55,411 nt of DNA from a virus. Positions 13,863-21,657 of the stretch are shown in pieces. The notes beneath the pieces are model-generated. The model saw only the letters and a program-made list of their open reading frames with translations, was not told the origin of the DNA and ran no database searches. Location: IMG/VR virus record IMGVR_UViG_3300009551_000002, positions 64,001 through 119,411 of that record. One strand, written 5' to 3'. A program made the position numbers and the translations under genes. Within the stretch, counting starts at the first letter, position 1. Each line of letters begins with the position of its first letter.

Positions 13863-15380
13863 ATGGCTGGTAATCGCGTTCTCAACCTCGGTACGATGGC
13901 TCGTATGCTCACCGATAGAGCCCAACAGGCGCTCTATCCTTCGAGCAATCAGACTCCATCTATCGCGTCCATTCCAGCGTCTGCGTGGCCGAATCCTTTA
14001 CAGCCGGTCAAGCCATTCGGACCTCCCGGATCGAAGCCGCTCAACTTTCCATTCTTCGAGGGGCAGAACCTCAATTTCACGGCTCGCCCGGACGCCGAGT
14101 ATACGGCCTCAGAACTTCGTTCTCTCGCGACTTATCCTCTCGCTCGTATCTGTATCGATAACGTAAAGGACATCGTCTGTCAGACCGAATGGACGGTCGG
14201 CCTCAAGGCGATCCCCGGCGAAACGCAGCGAGAACGCGCCAAGCGCCAAAAGGGCGACGAGAATATCGTCAATCTCTCTCGTTTCTTCGAGTATCCGGAT
14301 CGTGTTACCGACTGGGCGACATGGTCACGTGGTCTCATCGAGAACTTGCTCACGATCGACGCTGGGTCTTGTCTCATTGAGCGTTCCGGACGCGGCAAAG
14401 TTGCTGCCGTTCGTACGGTCGACGGCGCTTCCATCTCGCGTTACATCGACGAACGCGGTCTGACTCCTCTACCGCCCGGCAAAGCCTACACGCAACTTTG
14501 GTACGGGCAGCCGCGCGTCGACTTCACGACCGACGAATTACTCTACGGCGTGCGCAATATCGTCCCGCGTGACACGATTTCCTCATATCTGTATGGAATG
14601 TCCCCCACGGAATCGATCGCGCCTGAGATCAAAATCGGCATCGAGCGTCTGAACTTCACACTGGCGTATTACACGTCCGGCTCGATTCCTGACGTGATCC
14701 AGATTGCCCCTCCCGGCATCAATCCGGATCAGATCAAAGAAGCGATGACGGCGAATAACGCGGTTCTCGCTGGTAACTTAGCCCGTCGCCGTCAATGGAC
14801 GATCCTGCAAGGCTTTCAGAAAGAGGGTAAGCCTGATCAGATTCTGTTCCCCAAAGAACAGTTGCTCGCCGACCCGTTCGACGACGTGCATATCCGCAAA
14901 GTCGCCTATGCTTATGGTGATTCTCCGCAGCGCCTGCAAAAGATGATGAACCGCGCCAGTTCGGAGTCGAATCAAACCGCTTCAGAAGAAGAGGGCATCA
15001 CTCCTTGGGTGATCTGGCTCCAGTCTATCCTCAATCGCATCATCCAGCAGTACATGATGATGACCGACTACGAGATCACCTTCAAGCAGGAACGCGAGTC
15101 CGACATCAAGAAGCTCATGGAAACCGATGTCGGCTACGTCAAGAACGGCGGCTACTCTTGGAACGAACGCCGTGAGCTTCGTGGTGACGATCCGCGTCCG
15201 GAGCCCGAAGCCGACGAACTCGGCATCATTACCGCGAATGGCTGGATGCAAATCGGCAAGACGTTCCAGGCGACTCCTGGCGGCGGTGACTCCGGCGATC
15301 ATGGCTCGCCGTCATCTCCTGTCGGCACTCCCGGCGAGAAAGCTCTTCGTCTCGTCGAGCGCGGTGCGGTAACCGCATAA
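13863..15380 (+). CDS. Portal protein
   Basis: 505 residues. It follows the terminase and precedes the protease/scaffold, as the portal does in HK97-like modules. Sequence supports this: a conserved LARICIDNVKDIVCQTEW segment (about 96-113), the MSPTESIAPEI segment near 246, and a C-terminal helical wing and crown (about 360-460) with EMDVGY-like and WNERRELRG segments, followed by a disordered Gly/Ser tail. It would form the dodecameric channel for DNA entry and tail attachment. There is no visible Shine-Dalgarno before ATG 13863. Confidence 0.85.
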   Translation: MAGNRVLNLGTMARMLTDRAQQALYPSSNQTPSIASIPASAWPNPLQPVKPFGPPGSKPLNFPFFEGQNLNFTARPDAEYTASELRSLATYPLARICIDNVKDIVCQTEWTVGLKAIPGETQRERAKRQKGDENIVNLSRFFEYPDRVTDWATWSRGLIENLLTIDAGSCLIERSGRGKVAAVRTVDGASISRYIDERGLTPLPPGKAYTQLWYGQPRVDFTTDELLYGVRNIVPRDTISSYLYGMSPTESIAPEIKIGIERLNFTLAYYTSGSIPDVIQIAPPGINPDQIKEAMTANNAVLAGNLARRRQWTILQGFQKEGKPDQILFPKEQLLADPFDDVHIRKVAYAYGDSPQRLQKMMNRASSESNQTASEEEGITPWVIWLQSILNRIIQQYMMMTDYEITFKQERESDIKKLMETDVGYVKNGGYSWNERRELRGDDPRPEPEADELGIITANGWMQIGKTFQATPGGGDSGDHGSPSSPVGTPGEKALRLVERGAVTA

Positions 15381-15410
15381 TCTCAAACTCTTCGTATTTC
15401 CTCAACTCTT

Positions 15411-17390
15411 ATGACACCTTCTCTGGTGGCACCTGGATCGTCTGCCCTTCCACAGCATCTCTTCGTCGGCTCGCCGATCAAGAAGAACTTCCGTTTGGTC
15501 AAGGTCGACGAAGCGACACATAAAGTTTATGGTCTCGCTACTTCTGAGGCCGTCGACTGCGACGATCAGATCGCCGACTACGAGGGTTCTAAGCAGACGT
15601 TCACTCAATGGTCGGAAGACTTCATGAAGCGGACGCAGGCTGCTGGTCAATCCGTCTCTCTCGGTAACATTCGTATCCAGCACAATGTCGGCGATGTTGG
15701 CGGCAAAGCGACCCGTATTGACTTCCGCGATGAGACGAAGGAAGTCTACCTCGAATCAGAGCCCATCAACGACGAAGTGTGGGACATGCTCCAGGGCTGC
15801 TTCCTTACCGGTTACTCGATCGGCGGTCGTGTCACCAAAGTCAAAAAGGAAGGCAAATACGAGCGCTATTGGTTCACGCTCTCCGAGGTTTCCTATGTCG
15901 ATAACCCGGCGAATCCTGACGCGACATTTGCTTACGTGAAGGCCAACGGCTCCGTCGAACTCCGTAAGTTCCGCCGCAGTCCGGAAACTGTCCTTGACGA
16001 TATCGCAGCGAATGCCAAGAAGACCGCACAGGAGTTCGCGGCGGCTGCTCATCCAGAAGGAGATTCATCTATGGCCTTATTTACTCAAGATCAGTTAGAT
16101 CAGATCAAGTCCGTCATCCTTCTCAAGGACGCCAAGACCAAGCGTGTTGCTGGCGAAGACCTCCCCGCAAGCGCATTCGCTTATGTAGGAGATAAGGATG
16201 ATCCTTCGACCTGGAAGTTACCGATCCACTTTTCTAGCGAGGAGAAATCCAAGCGGCACGTGCGTAATGCCCTGGCCCGCTTCAACCAGACCAAGGGTAT
16301 TCCGGAGGACGAGAAGGAATCGGTCCACGCGAAGATCGTGGCTGCCGCCAAGAAGTATGGCATCGACGTAGAAAGTGAGAAAGCTGCCGCCTCCGCGTTC
16401 TGCGATCTCGTCAAAGCTGCTCTCAAGAAGTCCTACGACGGCGACGAAGTCAAAAAGGCCATGTGGGACATCGGCATCCTCGCCGAAACTCTCTCCACTC
16501 TCTCTTACCTTTATTACAACTGCCTGATGGAGGCTACGTGGGAGGAAGACGATCGCGACGACGCTTTAGCTGTCGAACTCGCCGCAGCGATCGAACATCT
16601 GGTTGTAATCCTCAAGGACATGGTTGAGGAAGAATCGTCCGAACTAATTCCTACTCTCAAGGCAGCGCAAGAAGAACTTAAATTACTCAAAGGAGAAAAC
16701 GCAATGGAAGATGAAGTCCTCGATATCGCGGCAGAACTTGCTGACCTTGCAAAAGCAGGGCACACGATGAAAGCGCATTTCCACAAGATGGCCGCAAAGC
16801 ACGAGAAATTGGCGGCGCATCACGAGAAAATCGCCGCTCACCATGAAAAGATCGCCGAAGCCCACAAGGACATGGAAGAGGCTCACAAGGCTCACAAGGC
16901 TGCCGGGGCTGGGCATGGCGGTCTGCACAAGGAGCACATGAAGCTCCACGAGTGCCACAAAGCGATGGCCGAGCACTGCAAAGCCATGGCCGACAACTGT
17001 GACAACGATGCCGACGATAAGGACGGCAAGAAAGCTGCCGACGCTGCCGCTAAAGCAGCCGCTGACGCAACTGCGGACGCTGCCGCAAAAGCCGCTGCTG
17101 CTGCACCCGCGAGTCCTGCGGCTGCTGCCGCTGCTGCCGTTCCCGCCGTCGATCCGACTTTGGCCGGTGTTCTGGCCGATCTGAAGAAGTCGATCGATAC
17201 CAGCAACGAGAATTCCGCCAAGCTGCAAAAGAGCGTCGAGGACATGCTCGCTGCTCCTCGTACTTCCGGCACCCCGGCTCCCGGCACGGCTGCCGCTCCA
17301 GCCAAGAGTGCCGGTCTGGAGTTGGTCAATCGTGGCCCGGCTCCCGCCGCTACTCTCACGAAGACTGCGACTGCCGACGTCGGCATCTAA
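15411..17390 (+). CDS. XkdF-like prohead protease fused to a His/Ala-rich scaffold
   Basis: 659 residues. The N-terminal domain (about 25-185) resembles the XkdF-type protease (KVYGLATSEAVDCDDQIADYEG, then GCFLTGYSIGG and LSEVSYVDNPANP). A DUF6582-like domain follows (about 245-325, with STWKLPIH and HVRNALARF). Residues about 432-530 are heptad-like and rich in Lys-His-Glu repeats, then a long Ala-rich low-complexity linker to about 590 and a C-terminal helix. Expected to scaffold head assembly and then process itself. ATG 15411 lies behind a pyrimidine-rich leader without Shine-Dalgarno, while two strong internal sites exist. Confidence 0.8.
   Translation: MTPSLVAPGSSALPQHLFVGSPIKKNFRLVKVDEATHKVYGLATSEAVDCDDQIADYEGSKQTFTQWSEDFMKRTQAAGQSVSLGNIRIQHNVGDVGGKATRIDFRDETKEVYLESEPINDEVWDMLQGCFLTGYSIGGRVTKVKKEGKYERYWFTLSEVSYVDNPANPDATFAYVKANGSVELRKFRRSPETVLDDIAANAKKTAQEFAAAAHPEGDSSMALFTQDQLDQIKSVILLKDAKTKRVAGEDLPASAFAYVGDKDDPSTWKLPIHFSSEEKSKRHVRNALARFNQTKGIPEDEKESVHAKIVAAAKKYGIDVESEKAAASAFCDLVKAALKKSYDGDEVKKAMWDIGILAETLSTLSYLYYNCLMEATWEEDDRDDALAVELAAAIEHLVVILKDMVEEESSELIPTLKAAQEELKLLKGENAMEDEVLDIAAELADLAKAGHTMKAHFHKMAAKHEKLAAHHEKIAAHHEKIAEAHKDMEEAHKAHKAAGAGHGGLHKEHMKLHECHKAMAEHCKAMADNCDNDADDKDGKKAADAAAKAAADATADAAAKAAAAAPASPAAAAAAAVPAVDPTLAGVLADLKKSIDTSNENSAKLQKSVEDMLAAPRTSGTPAPGTAAAPAKSAGLELVNRGPAPAATLTKTATADVGI
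16071..17390 (+). CDS. Nested in-frame scaffold form from internal start at 16071 (predicted)
   Basis: Inside the protease-scaffold gene, ATG 16071 (codon 221, in frame) follows AGAAGGAG with normal spacing, stronger than the site of the full-length ORF. Initiation would yield 439 residues: the DUF6582-like, coiled-coil and C-terminal parts without the protease, like lambda Nu3 inside C. Confidence 0.5.
   Translation: MALFTQDQLDQIKSVILLKDAKTKRVAGEDLPASAFAYVGDKDDPSTWKLPIHFSSEEKSKRHVRNALARFNQTKGIPEDEKESVHAKIVAAAKKYGIDVESEKAAASAFCDLVKAALKKSYDGDEVKKAMWDIGILAETLSTLSYLYYNCLMEATWEEDDRDDALAVELAAAIEHLVVILKDMVEEESSELIPTLKAAQEELKLLKGENAMEDEVLDIAAELADLAKAGHTMKAHFHKMAAKHEKLAAHHEKIAAHHEKIAEAHKDMEEAHKAHKAAGAGHGGLHKEHMKLHECHKAMAEHCKAMADNCDNDADDKDGKKAADAAAKAAADATADAAAKAAAAAPASPAAAAAAAVPAVDPTLAGVLADLKKSIDTSNENSAKLQKSVEDMLAAPRTSGTPAPGTAAAPAKSAGLELVNRGPAPAATLTKTATADVGI
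16704..17390 (+). CDS. Nested in-frame His-rich scaffold form from internal start at 16704 (predicted)
   Basis: ATG 16704 (codon 432, in frame) follows AAAGGAG eight bases upstream and exactly precedes the Lys/His/Glu coiled-coil segment. Translation would give 228 residues: the His-rich coiled coil, the Ala-rich linker and the C-terminal capsid-contact helix, a plausible minimal scaffold. Confidence 0.45.
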   Translation: MEDEVLDIAAELADLAKAGHTMKAHFHKMAAKHEKLAAHHEKIAAHHEKIAEAHKDMEEAHKAHKAAGAGHGGLHKEHMKLHECHKAMAEHCKAMADNCDNDADDKDGKKAADAAAKAAADATADAAAKAAAAAPASPAAAAAAAVPAVDPTLAGVLADLKKSIDTSNENSAKLQKSVEDMLAAPRTSGTPAPGTAAAPAKSAGLELVNRGPAPAATLTKTATADVGI

Positions 17391-17433
17391 TCTTTCGTCT
17401 CGCCCTAGGCTACGCGCCAACCCCTCGTTCTTC

Positions 17434-17469
17434 GTGGCCGGTCTCGGTAACCATCCCCTTACCGGCCAC
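17434..17469. other. Hairpin between scaffold and capsid genes
   Basis: GTGGCCGGT (17434-17442) and ACCGGCCAC (17461-17469) form a perfect 9-bp stem with an 18-nt loop. It is followed by TGCATTTCTTC, not a clean T-tract, so processing, mRNA stabilisation or partial attenuation is more likely than strong termination. It lies 54 nt before the capsid start. Confidence 0.5.
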
Positions 17470-17522
17470 TGCATTTCTTCATTCCTTCAGTAGTAATCAT
17501 TCCAATTTCACGGAGAATTAAA

Positions 17523-19415
17523 ATGTCAACGTATCAATACAGTGGACGTGGTGCTCTCAACAACATCCTGCCGGACAATCGGTATCAGATTGTCCGTAAC
17601 AATGTCGGTGAGATGCGCAAAGCCTGGAATGCCTCGCTCGAAAACGGCGAGAAGACCCGGCTCGAAACTTTCAAAGCCTCTCCTCCGGTTTTGCCGCAGG
17701 GGAATCCGAGTACTCCTGGGTTTGAGGAGCGGATGGGCCGGTTCATGGGCGAAGTGGCGGAACGCGAAGCCATCGCGAAATCCTTCATCAAAGCTCAGGT
17801 GGAAGCAATTCACGGCGATTCGTTGCAGAAGGCCGGTGTCTTTTCGACGCTCGGCTTCAACTTCTACGATCTCCGTGGACCGGCGTATTTGATCTACCCG
17901 GTCAACGTGCATTTCCGCAACACCGTTCCTCGTATTCCGAAGGTCAACGACGGATACGGCACGATGGCGCATTGGAAGGCGACCACCAATCCTGGTGTCC
18001 TGTACGCAGGCGTTCCGGAAGGCCAGCGCGCGCCGGTTGCGACTCCCAACGAAGTCGACTACTACGCCGCGTACAAAGAGCAGGGATCGGAAGGCAGCGT
18101 GACGTATACCGCTGAGTTTGCCGGTGAAGGTTACACGGACAACTTGGCGGACGAGCATCTGCGCGATCTGCATCGCGTGTTCCTGGCCGAAGAGGGCATG
18201 ATCCTCAACGGTAACTCCGGTTTGGCTGGCAGCACTTTTACCGGCTTCAAACTGGGGACCTGCCCGACTCCCGTCAACACGGGAACCGTCGCTGGCGGAA
18301 CCAATGGCGTCGTGGCGACTCACACGGTTGGCGCTGCGGGCAACCTGGGAACTCCCGGCAACGCGGATCTTCCCTACACCACGGCCCTGACCACGTCCAA
18401 TTTCGTGTCCGTGGCCTGCGTGCTGCTGACCGCGATGGGCAATCCCAACAACAATCAGTACGGCTACGGTCTGTTGCCCACGATCGCTTCCGGTCTGACT
18501 CCGCAGTATGTTTCGACCGGCGCGGACGGCAGCAACATCACCGTCAACGGCGGCATGTCGGCTGTCAGCGCGATCTCCACTCCGCTGCAAGCAACCACCA
18601 ACAACCTGACGATTCGCGTCTCCATTCCTGCCGCCAGCTTGCCCATCAAAGGCGTGTACGGCTATGCGTGGTTCGTCGACGTCGAGTCGTCCTCGACCGG
18701 CTCCCTGGCAAACGCCAAACTGGCTGGTATCACCACTTGCCCGTTCGCATTCATTTCCGGTACTGCTACCGGCACGCAAACCGCGAACATGGTTGGGTTG
18801 GCCAACGATAACAGCTTCAACTCGCTGGACTTCGATGGCTATTTGACCTACGGAGCGAACACGCCCGGCGCGTATTACGCCGATCTGTATGGCGGTTCGC
18901 TGACCTCCCAGAAGAACGGGCGCGTCACCGAGATCGAAACTCTGCTCCAGTACGTTTGGCAGAACTATCAGACCACGGTGGACGAGATCTGGGGTGACGC
19001 CTACGCCGTAGCCGTTCTCGATCAGGCAATCCGCTGGTCCGGAACAAGCTCTGCCGCGTTCCAGTTCTGGTATCAGCGTGACAGCCAGAACAACATTCTC
19101 GGCGGTTATGTGGTGAGCGCCTATCAGTCCCGCTACGCATTCAATAGCGAGACCGGTTCGGCAGCGATCCCGATCCGCATCCACCCGATGGTGCCCGCTG
19201 GCACGTTGTACTTCCACAAGAAGGTCAACCCGTATCCGCAGAGCCGTATTCCCTACGTCTCCGGCATGCTGGTGCAGCGCGACTACTACTCGATCGAGTG
19301 GCCGCAGACTTCCCGCAAGTGGCCCTTCGGCACCTACGTGCATGAAGTGCTCGCCCACACCGTCCCCTGGCTGATCGGTATCATCACCGGCATCGGCTCG
19401 TTCGTACAGAACTAA
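17523..19415 (+). CDS. Major capsid protein
   Basis: 630 residues; the strong GGAGAA site, position after the scaffold and large size support this call. The N-terminal about 100 residues are helical, like a delta or N-arm region; the rest has the mixed alpha/beta character of an HK97 fold (for example DGYGTMAHWKATTNPGVLYAG near 145 and AYKEQGSEGSVTYTAEFAGEGYTDNLADE near 180-210). It is much longer than HK97 gp5 (about 385). An insertion rich in Gly/Thr/Ser (about 240-420) may be a surface domain. Codon use is more GC-biased than the neighbours, as in highly expressed genes. Confidence 0.85.
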   Translation: MSTYQYSGRGALNNILPDNRYQIVRNNVGEMRKAWNASLENGEKTRLETFKASPPVLPQGNPSTPGFEERMGRFMGEVAEREAIAKSFIKAQVEAIHGDSLQKAGVFSTLGFNFYDLRGPAYLIYPVNVHFRNTVPRIPKVNDGYGTMAHWKATTNPGVLYAGVPEGQRAPVATPNEVDYYAAYKEQGSEGSVTYTAEFAGEGYTDNLADEHLRDLHRVFLAEEGMILNGNSGLAGSTFTGFKLGTCPTPVNTGTVAGGTNGVVATHTVGAAGNLGTPGNADLPYTTALTTSNFVSVACVLLTAMGNPNNNQYGYGLLPTIASGLTPQYVSTGADGSNITVNGGMSAVSAISTPLQATTNNLTIRVSIPAASLPIKGVYGYAWFVDVESSSTGSLANAKLAGITTCPFAFISGTATGTQTANMVGLANDNSFNSLDFDGYLTYGANTPGAYYADLYGGSLTSQKNGRVTEIETLLQYVWQNYQTTVDEIWGDAYAVAVLDQAIRWSGTSSAAFQFWYQRDSQNNILGGYVVSAYQSRYAFNSETGSAAIPIRIHPMVPAGTLYFHKKVNPYPQSRIPYVSGMLVQRDYYSIEWPQTSRKWPFGTYVHEVLAHTVPWLIGIITGIGSFVQN

Positions 19416-19431
19416 GCTTCGCCAAAAACGG

Positions 19432-19463
19432 AGAGCAGTGTCCTTTACGCGAGGCGCTGCTCT
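19432..19463. other. Hairpin between capsid and decoration genes
   Basis: AGAGCAGTG (19432-19440) pairs with CGCTGCTCT (19455-19463): 9 bp with one G-U, 14-nt loop. No T-tract follows (TCACGGCC). Probably an mRNA-level control or stability element between two abundant virion genes. Confidence 0.4.
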
Positions 19464-19501
19464 TCACGGCCTTTATAAATTTCTTTCAGGAGATTCCATC
19501 A

Positions 19502-20032
19502 ATGACCCTCGAACTTCTCGGTGTCCCTTATCAGACTTATATCACTCGCGGTGCCAATTACACTGCGAACTCGCTGGGTATCGTCACGGTCACCAATCCG
19601 TCCAATTTCGATATCCAGGATCTCATCAACAATGGTTGTGTGTTCAACATGGGCACGGCGGGCGTTCTTCTCGGACGCTTGATCGGCGCAAACATGAACA
19701 TCACGACCGATCAACCGTTCATCATGACCAAGTTCTCGACCTTGGTTCCGTTCCGCATCGCCAAGATCACTGCGGGCAACGGCTCTGTTTCGTTGACCAC
19801 GGCAGCAGGCGGCATCTATCCTGCGGCTTCCAAGGGCGGCACCGCCGTCGTTGCGAACTCGCAGGTATACAGCGGAGTGACGGGCGCGTCGTTGATCGTG
19901 TCACTCACGATCGCGGCGACTCCCGGCAACACGATTTACGCCCCGAGCACGCAATTGTATCTCAGCTTGACTACCGGTCAAGGTGCTCCGGCGACCGCAG
20001 ACCTTTACGTCTGGGGCGATTTGCTCGACTAA
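19502..20032 (+). CDS. Probable capsid decoration or head-stabilising protein, 176 aa
   Basis: AGGAG precedes ATG 19502. The protein is beta-rich, Gly/Thr/Ala-rich and Cys-poor, the composition of small virion decoration proteins, and the gene directly follows the capsid gene and ends at a strong terminator, as do genes needed in many copies. There is no specific motif, so head fibre or minor capsid roles remain open. Confidence 0.55.
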   Translation: MTLELLGVPYQTYITRGANYTANSLGIVTVTNPSNFDIQDLINNGCVFNMGTAGVLLGRLIGANMNITTDQPFIMTKFSTLVPFRIAKITAGNGSVSLTTAAGGIYPAASKGGTAVVANSQVYSGVTGASLIVSLTIAATPGNTIYAPSTQLYLSLTTGQGAPATADLYVWGDLLD

Positions 20033-20056
20033 GCGACTATCCTCCGTCGCGAGCAT

Positions 20057-20092
20057 GAGGCAGCCGGTGTCGTTCTCGGCTGCCTCTTTTTT
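20057..20092 (+). terminator. Rho-independent terminator after the decoration gene
   Basis: GAGGCAGCCG (20057-20066) and CGGCTGCCTC (20077-20086) form a perfect 10-bp stem with a 10-nt loop, followed by six T (20087-20092). It would end most transcripts from the capsid/decoration operon and give the next genes lower expression. Confidence 0.85.
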
Positions 20093-20122
20093 CGACATCC
20101 TCTTTTTTAAGGACATCGTCAT

Positions 20123-21046
20123 ATGCACTTTGCAGGTCAAATCCAATTCTCGGCTGAAGTTCAGCATACACTGATACGCGCGGATGGCAGTCGGCAGGTA
20201 TTTGCCCCGCAGACGCGCATCGTCTCCCGCCCTGTGACGTGGTGGTACAACGTTTGGGCGCAAATGCGAAAGTTGAAGAAATGGCTCGCGGCCATGACTT
20301 TCGCCACGTTTCTTCTTTGGATCGAAGCTAACCCGCAAGCAGCACTTCATATTCTGCGAGCGGTCGGCACCAGTCCGCTGGGAATCGTGACGTCGGCGGG
20401 AATCAACTATCTCGCGACTACTTTCGTCAACAATACGAACCCGCTGATCAACTTCAATTTCCATACTTATGGAACTGGAGATGTTCACGGATCGACCTCT
20501 TCGCCGACTAACGCGACGGCGGCGACTCCGATCGTAGTGACCCAGGCCGGTCATCCTTTCTTCACGAACGATATCATCAAGCTCACCGGCATCACTGGCA
20601 TTACGGGCATCAATGGAATCTGGGAAATCATCTCCCTCTCGTCGTCGACCTATTCGCTCGATGGGTCGGTAGGCGGTGGCTCCTCCTTCGGCGGCGGCAC
20701 CAATGCGGCTCAATTGCTCAATGGACAAGCCGACACTGCACTCACGACCGAAGTTGCCAGCATCACGCGCGTCGCTGGTACGCAATCTAATCCGTCCTCG
20801 AACCAATATCGTTCGGTGGCGACGGTTGTCTTTACTGGCACGACTCCTCCGCTGACGATTATCGAATGGGGACTGTTGAGCGCTGCGTCTACCGGCACTC
20901 TCTGGGATCGTCGTTGGATGAACACCGGCAACGCTCCGTCGACGGTCGGTGCTGCCGCTCTGGTGGCTGCGCCGATTACGATCACGAGTACGGGTGATTC
21001 AATCCAGACCACTTATACTCTGACCTGCACTGCTGGCGGCACGTAA
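20123..21046 (+). CDS. Virion structural protein with inserted FCCH-like domain, 307 aa
   Basis: Residues about 105-118 (NFHTYGTGDVHGS) and about 195-275 (ADTALTTEVASITRVAGTQ and IIEWGLLSAASTGTLWDRRWM) match a pattern often seen in phage structural proteins. Between them sits a 60-residue block (VTQAGHPFFTNDIIKLTGI, then NGIWEIISLSSSTYSLDG) resembling the E1 FCCH domain common in virion proteins. The N-terminal 75 residues are basic and aromatic. ATG 20123 lacks a clear Shine-Dalgarno. Head or tail appendage role is inferred. Confidence 0.55.
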   Translation: MHFAGQIQFSAEVQHTLIRADGSRQVFAPQTRIVSRPVTWWYNVWAQMRKLKKWLAAMTFATFLLWIEANPQAALHILRAVGTSPLGIVTSAGINYLATTFVNNTNPLINFNFHTYGTGDVHGSTSSPTNATAATPIVVTQAGHPFFTNDIIKLTGITGITGINGIWEIISLSSSTYSLDGSVGGGSSFGGGTNAAQLLNGQADTALTTEVASITRVAGTQSNPSSNQYRSVATVVFTGTTPPLTIIEWGLLSAASTGTLWDRRWMNTGNAPSTVGAAALVAAPITITSTGDSIQTTYTLTCTAGGT

Positions 21047-21068
21047 ACACAATTTAGGAATAAATGGT

Positions 21069-21117
21069 GGGTGCGTCGGTCCTAATTCGACGCACCCTCT
21101 AATTCTGAAATTAGAGG
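21069..21117. promoter_or_regulatory. Tandem hairpins upstream of the 21123 gene, second one sequesters the ribosome-binding site
   Basis: Hairpin 1: GGGTGCGTCG (21069-21078) with CGACGCACCC (21088-21097), 10 bp, 9-nt loop. Hairpin 2: CCTCTAATT (21096-21104) with AATTAGAGG (21109-21117), 9 bp, 4-nt CTGA loop. They share two bases and cannot both be complete. The AGAGG in the 3' arm of hairpin 2 is the Shine-Dalgarno of ATG 21123, so pairing would hide it. No T-tract follows hairpin 1. Confidence 0.65.
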
Positions 21118-21122
21118 AAGAA

Positions 21123-21632
21123 ATGATCTATCTTTTCAGCAACGGTGCGATGCAGACGACAGCGGCTCCGGTTGTTGTCACTACGGGTGCCGTTATTAAG
21201 ACCCTCTTACAGGTCAAACCTGGAACTACACAGTTCCTCAAGATTATTGCCTGGGGGATATCATTCGACGGTAGTGCTGCTGCCACCCCAGGCAAGGTAG
21301 AACTCATCGAGACCGACGTCGCGGCCACTGTTACTGCTGCCGCTGCCGCTGACATCACGAAGATCGACGCCGAAGCTCTCAATGCAGGTGACCCCACGAC
21401 CAATATTTTTGCTGTAGGGACCACAAGCACCGGCTACACATCATCCAATGAAGGTTCTATCACAGCAGTTCGCAATTTAGATGCCCCACAGTTGCTTGCT
21501 CCGACCGGCAGTTACTATTTCCAGATTCCTCTCGGGCAGGAGGCCGTCATCCAACCAAGCAAATTCGGACGTATACGCGTTACCTTCGGCGCGGCCATAA
21601 ACGCTTATTGCTGGATGAAGCTGGCAGCGTAG
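21123..21632 (+). CDS. Virion structural protein, 169 aa
   Basis: A beta-rich, Ala/Thr/Gly-rich protein with no membrane segment or cysteine cluster, typical of phage appendage proteins. Its AGAGG site lies inside a hairpin (21096-21117), so translation may be controlled. Lower GC in the following gene marks a compositional change starting around here. Specific role unknown; adjacent genes are fibre-like. Confidence 0.5.
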   Translation: MIYLFSNGAMQTTAAPVVVTTGAVIKTLLQVKPGTTQFLKIIAWGISFDGSAAATPGKVELIETDVAATVTAAAAADITKIDAEALNAGDPTTNIFAVGTTSTGYTSSNEGSITAVRNLDAPQLLAPTGSYYFQIPLGQEAVIQPSKFGRIRVTFGAAINAYCWMKLAA

Positions 21633-21657
21633 TATTAAGCCTGTCTTAGGAGACTAT

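Noticed and set aside
17526-19358. A 610-codon open frame on the minus strand opposite the capsid gene
   Set aside because: It mirrors the capsid gene exactly; strong GC-biased codon use of the sense gene keeps the antisense frame open. No ribosome-binding site and low-complexity composition unlike a real protein.
19438-20058. 206-codon frame overlapping the decoration gene
   Set aside because: Out of frame with the protein that has a proper ribosome-binding site, and composition is His/Arg/Gln-rich with no fold.
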